The translations under genes and the position numbers were made by a program. From Acetofilamentum sp. (lineage in GTDB: Bacteria > Bacteroidota > Bacteroidia > Bacteroidales > DYOH01), in contig DYOH01000010.1 in assembly GCA_020720625.1 (NCBI GenBank), positions 1 through 64,000 on the forward strand: 64,000 nt of DNA, in the 5' to 3' direction. This document shows, one piece after another, positions 61,101 to 64,000 of this stretch. The number at the start of each line of letters is the position of its first letter. Positions within the stretch are counted from its first letter, which is position 1. Below the pieces are notes generated by a model that did not search any database, was not told where the DNA came from, and saw only the letters and a program-made list of their open reading frames with translations.

Positions 61101-61666
61101 TATATTTCTGTACCGGTAATTCTTTCTAGTAAAGCACCTCTTTCTTCGTGTTTTGATTTTAGAAATCGCGCAAATTCTCCTTGCGAAAGAAGGGTCGATT
61201 TTACAAATTGCTCGTAATTTAAGCCAATTAGCTCTTCGTTTTTTGTTGGAACTTCACTTTTTTTCAAATCCAATATTTCTCCGGATGGCATTAGCGCTAT
61301 TTTCATTTCGTAATCGCGCAAATTTCCGTTTCTGGCTTTAGAAATAGTCCACGAAGATAGGTATCTATGGTTATTAGCTTCGTATTCCACTTCGGAGAAA
61401 GATTCGTTTTGCCCATGCGTAATTATCGCATTTTTTTCGAGCACTATTGCTTTAGATATGCTGGTTTTCATATTATCACCACTTAGACGCGGAATTTTGT
61501 TGAAAAGTGCCAGTGTTATTGCATCAAGAATAGACGATTTGCCTGCACCTGTTGGACCGGTTATAGCAAAAATGCCTGTTTTTGAAAGTGGTCCGTTGGC
61601 AAAATCGATAAAATGTTCTCCTTTTAACGAATGGAAATTTTTTATTCTGATGCTAAGAATTTTCAT
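58124..61666 (-). CDS. sbcC: SbcC-type SMC-like exonuclease subunit
   Basis: Walker [16 protein letters not shown]; zinc hook [35 protein letters not shown] signature and Walker [13 protein letters not shown]. Confidence 0.95.
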   Translation of the reverse strand: MKILSIRIKNFHSLKGEHFIDFANGPLSKTGIFAITGPTGAGKSSILDAITLALFNKIPRLSGDNMKTSISKAIVLEKNAIITHGQNESFSEVEYEANNHRYLSSWTISKARNGNLRDYEMKIALMPSGEILDLKKSEVPTKNEELIGLNYEQFVKSTLLSQGEFARFLKSKHEERGALLERITGTEIYRNIGTAVFERYRAEENKLQLINQQLVGIDLLTNEDVEIIHQSLKNTTSELVLIDNQLSYWLNQQQLLEQKKLIEQEILAISAAIFQAEKQISEHEKDFEKLKKHEQIVPFIQALEEIKNLKISVKESNTKLERLKESDRLLNTKKQEIAKKLDSENAWLNEKSEFYQNELPKIQDALSLQSEIEKHQLLFNEKKDAELIITKELHEKQKEKEKLHIKIQNLKNLILDDTQWLNENKKIADLSEDIHKIKNEYKNWQFFYDTFQKEAQELKNNGFDMKQPIEKIHNQLLHKKSETIEKLESIKTNIPAGITRESIENELNYQRDKYSLLRDTLKKVEILKELTKRQSEISETLAQNKENLVRKETEKERTNIELNVKVLKLEELQKRKERENEEKKLEKYRENLKENEACPLCGSEHHPYKKSYKPKLLSDTENLIGQTKTEITQWQINLQKINENISAFKTNCEHHQNEIKRLLDEKKKWQNEIDQILAQYFVKETDALFIEFKKTEANGLKLSETKKMLENQISAEYLLQMLDKMIEKSEKSMATYIELSKIMAPYAEYYLPRIEIFAQIAALQNKLEIYQSKQKQKTQNDADAVFKGKEAENLLKNISLLDRQIKSLTDYFREQTPTIEKLKNKRKELIPSDNPLKYQNKLFTELDLQKTNVKNLQQQLTQTDTSLLETNHQIIDLLKETEIKDQKLRKSESELILHLRAIEISTTEEASMLILSNSEAEKIKQTRLALAIKKTESEILLNNKKSEQLKIFEKINHEVSNENPDETIMLLKTNRQSLNELLGAQKEKLQNHEKNLILAGDINTKIENQKKELLVWTQLKELIGDKEGKKYSQFAQEYTLKHLISLSNKHIAHFSDRYTIIGDSIEKDLMISDSYQGDSVRSTATLSGGETFLISLALALALADLAGAKTKINSLFIDEGFGSLDQNTLDTAMDALEKLQITSGRIIGIISHVESLKERILTQIEVRKESHGFSTIKIKP

Positions 61667-61753
61667 GATTCAAATCTTTTGTTTTGTGCAATGCAATTTC
61701 AATTTGCTAATCAGGAATATTTGTAGCAAACTATTTTTTTTTTACCATCAAAT

Positions 61754-62056
61754 TTAACTCAATAATTCAATGGCTTTTCGTTTAATTTCTTTTTCTACAA
61801 TATTTCTAAATGGTATTAGAATTATAGGATAAGAAATTTCCAGGAATGCTTCGTCTTCTATTAGCTTTACTATGCCGTCTACTCTTCCTCCCGATATTTC
61901 GAAGCTAAAATGGGCAATATAATCTGTCCAGCTTTCTTTTGGATTGCGGATAAATGAACCAAAATCAATTTTTAGTTCTTCAATTAGCTTAGATAGCCTG
62001 TATTTGGCATCGTCTATGGTAAGCTGATGTTTGTGTTTAAATGTAAATTTAGGCAT
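61754..62056 (-). CDS. Small protein resembling the polyhydroxyalkanoic acid system (PHA_gran_rgn) family
   Basis: 100 aa; FKHKHQLTIDDAKYRLSKLIEELKID...WTDYIAHFSFEISGGRVDGIVKLIEDEAFLEISYPIILIPFRNIVEKEIKRKAIELL; 8-bp overlap with sbcD. Family guess from pattern only. Confidence 0.6.
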   Translation of the reverse strand: MPKFTFKHKHQLTIDDAKYRLSKLIEELKIDFGSFIRNPKESWTDYIAHFSFEISGGRVDGIVKLIEDEAFLEISYPIILIPFRNIVEKEIKRKAIELLS

Positions 62057-63251
62057 TTTCTTTTTTTTCGGTTAATATTTGTTGTACAATTTCTTTGTAG
62101 GCCGATATTATTTCATTATTTAAAGCAATTCCTTTTTTTGAAGCGAAATAGTTAAATAAATCGTCTGCAGAAATATCTTCTAATTTTTCAGGAATTGGCT
62201 GGTCTAGTGTTTTTGTGTTTGTACTTTCGAATTTGTATTTTAAAACCTCGCAGTTTTTTAAGTTTTCCAAATATTCCTTAAAATCTGATATTTGCTGAGC
62301 GTCAATTTCTTCTTCACTTATCACTATTTCTAACCAAGGCATTGAATTATGGGTTTCGATTTTGATTTTTTCGAGTTCATTGCCTACTTCTTTAAAACTA
62401 CCTTTGATACGTTTTAACAATCGGTATGCAGGTATTTCGATATTTTGTGTGTTCAATTTTCCGTCTTCGATATTTATCAATACGACACTCTTCTTGTCGG
62501 CTCTTTCACTAAAACTTAAGGGAATTGGTGAACCTGAATATCGAATAAATTCATTGCCCGCAATTATTTGGGGTTTATGAATATGTCCAAGTGCCCAATA
62601 ATCTGCTTTCGGAAGCTTTCCCGCATTTACAACTCCTAGATTTCCGAAATGTATTTCTCTTTCGCTTTCCGATAATAAACTTCCATCAGTATGAAAGTGA
62701 CCCATGAAAATTTTTATGCTTTTGTTATATTTTTCTTCAGAGATTTGGTAAACACTTTGATATAAGTTAATTAGTTCATTTCTAATAGAATCTTGCCGGG
62801 CTTCGTAAGTTTGGCCTGGAACTGACTTTATTAGGTCTTTTTCGCGTAAAAATGGTATGGCGGCAACCACACAATCTTCATTATCTTTTCGAAAATGAAT
62901 TAAATGCCTGGATAGCTCAGATTCTAGTCCTCCAAAAATATATATATTTAGATGCTGTAAAATCTTCTGTGGCGCATTTAAGGTCGAAATTGAATCATGA
63001 TTTCCTCCGGTTATGATAATGGTTCGGCAATTGGTTTTTATCAGTTTAGTTAGAAAATTATAATAAATCTCTTCTGATGAATTTGATGGATACGCGACAT
63101 CGAAAATATCTCCCGAAACGAGCAAAGCATCAATTTCGAGTTCAGAAATTTTGCTTAACAAAAAATCGAAAAAAAACTGATGTTCCTCTTGTCGCTCTTT
63201 GCTATAAAGTCTTTGGCCAATGTGCCAATCCGAAGTATGTATAATTCTCAT
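62049..63251 (-). CDS. sbcD: SbcD-type exonuclease subunit
   Basis: MRIIHTSDWHIGQRLYSKERQEEH, LLVSGDIFDVAYPS, ITGGNHDSISTLNAP, MGHFHTDG, ALGHIHKPQ. Confidence 0.95.
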   Translation of the reverse strand: MRIIHTSDWHIGQRLYSKERQEEHQFFFDFLLSKISELEIDALLVSGDIFDVAYPSNSSEEIYYNFLTKLIKTNCRTIIITGGNHDSISTLNAPQKILQHLNIYIFGGLESELSRHLIHFRKDNEDCVVAAIPFLREKDLIKSVPGQTYEARQDSIRNELINLYQSVYQISEEKYNKSIKIFMGHFHTDGSLLSESEREIHFGNLGVVNAGKLPKADYWALGHIHKPQIIAGNEFIRYSGSPIPLSFSERADKKSVVLINIEDGKLNTQNIEIPAYRLLKRIKGSFKEVGNELEKIKIETHNSMPWLEIVISEEEIDAQQISDFKEYLENLKNCEVLKYKFESTNTKTLDQPIPEKLEDISADDLFNYFASKKGIALNNEIISAYKEIVQQILTEKKENA

Positions 63252-63295
63252 GTCATTAATTACTCAATTTAGATTTACAAATTAGCAAAAATACT

Positions 63296-63303
63296 TACAT
63301 TTG
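63296..63303 (+). promoter_or_regulatory. Candidate Bacteroidota -7 promoter element
   Basis: TACATTTG, matches TAnnTTTG, 19 bp before the transketolase ATG. Confidence 0.35.
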
Positions 63304-63321
63304 TACAAAAAAATATTGCAA

Positions 63322-64000
63322 ATGAGTAAAATTATCGAATTAGAAAAATTGGCATCTCAGGTTCGCCGCGATATCATCAGAATGGTTAGTGCTATAAATT
63401 CAGGTCATCCGGGTGGTTCTTTGGGAGCCACCGATTTTATGGTTGCTTTATATTTTGATGTAATGAATTGTCAGCCTGATAATTTTGAAATGAATGGAGT
63501 TGGCGAAGATATGTTTTTTCTTTCCAATGGACATGTTTCGCCATTGTGGTATAGTGTTTTAGCCCGCAGAGGTTATTTCTCTGTTTCCGAGCTTTCAACA
63601 TTTCGTAAGCTTCATAGTCGTTTGCAAGGTCATCCGACAACCGCCGAGGGTTTGCCCGGAATCAGAATTGCATCAGGCTCTTTGGGACAAGGTCTTTCTG
63701 CTGCAATTGGTGCCGCACTTGGAAAAAAACTCAGCAAAGACCAAAATCTTATTTACACACTTCATGGCGATGGCGAATTGCAAGAGGGGCAGATTTGGGA
63801 AGCGGCTATGTTTGCGGCAGCGCACAAAGTTGATAATTTAATTGCTACAGTGGATTATAATGGCCAACAAATCGACGGACCTACTGAAAAAGTGCTCTCT
63901 TTGGGTAATTTAAAAGCCAAATGGGAAGCCTTTGGATGGACTGTTTTAGAATCGGAAGGTAATAATATGCTGGCAGTTATAAATATTCTTAAGGAAGCCA
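63322..64000 (+). CDS. Transketolase, N-terminal part (truncated by window edge)
   Basis: Open frame from ATG 63322 to the window end: MSKIIELEKLASQVRRDIIRMVSAINSGHPGGSLGATDFMVALYF...HGDGELQEGQIWEAAMFAAAHKVDNLIATVDYNGQQIDGPT; missing from the ORF track because it has no stop in the window. Confidence 0.93.
   Translation, partial: MSKIIELEKLASQVRRDIIRMVSAINSGHPGGSLGATDFMVALYFDVMNCQPDNFEMNGVGEDMFFLSNGHVSPLWYSVLARRGYFSVSELSTFRKLHSRLQGHPTTAEGLPGIRIASGSLGQGLSAAIGAALGKKLSKDQNLIYTLHGDGELQEGQIWEAAMFAAAHKVDNLIATVDYNGQQIDGPTEKVLSLGNLKAKWEAFGWTVLESEGNNMLAVINILKEA

Overview
The window is about 64 kb of AT-rich chromosome. It is most likely from a Bacteroidota organism, judging from the S46 peptidase, TPR-SpoIIE phosphatase, Bacteroidota-style hybrid histidine kinase, bacterial alpha-2-macroglobulin and TAnnTTTG promoter-like elements. 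I saw no rRNA, tRNA, CRISPR array, transposase or phage genes. Most of it is core or housekeeping: ALDH, ferritin, monomeric NADP-isocitrate dehydrogenase, Lnt, a DUF2520-KdsC-UbiA-Maf operon, S46 peptidase, PfkB kinase, NadE, Sua5/YrdC, old yellow enzyme, CrcB plus DUF190, YchF, SbcCD, and a truncated transketolase at the right edge. Three accessory blocks stand out: (i) a signalling cluster at 5.9-17.2 kb; (ii) a large alpha-2-macroglobulin gene followed directly by an ADP-ribosylglycohydrolase gene; (iii) a respiratory sulfur-metabolism island at 42.2-54.4 kb. The island has two divergent gene sets: cytochrome b-PAS-PAS, octaheme cytochrome c and a double-rhodanese lipoprotein on one side, and a PsrABC/PhsABC-like reductase, split YeeE transporter and three rhodanese-like proteins on the other. 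The most unusual observation is that four exported rhodanese-fold proteins in the island all end exactly in Gly-Gly-Cys-stop. Three of them share a VKKKK...GGC tail. In two of these the usual active-site cysteine is replaced (Ser or Gly), and the terminal cysteine is the only cysteine in the whole protein. This suggests a possible C-terminal cysteine sulfur-carrier arm system. Function is inferred, not demonstrated.
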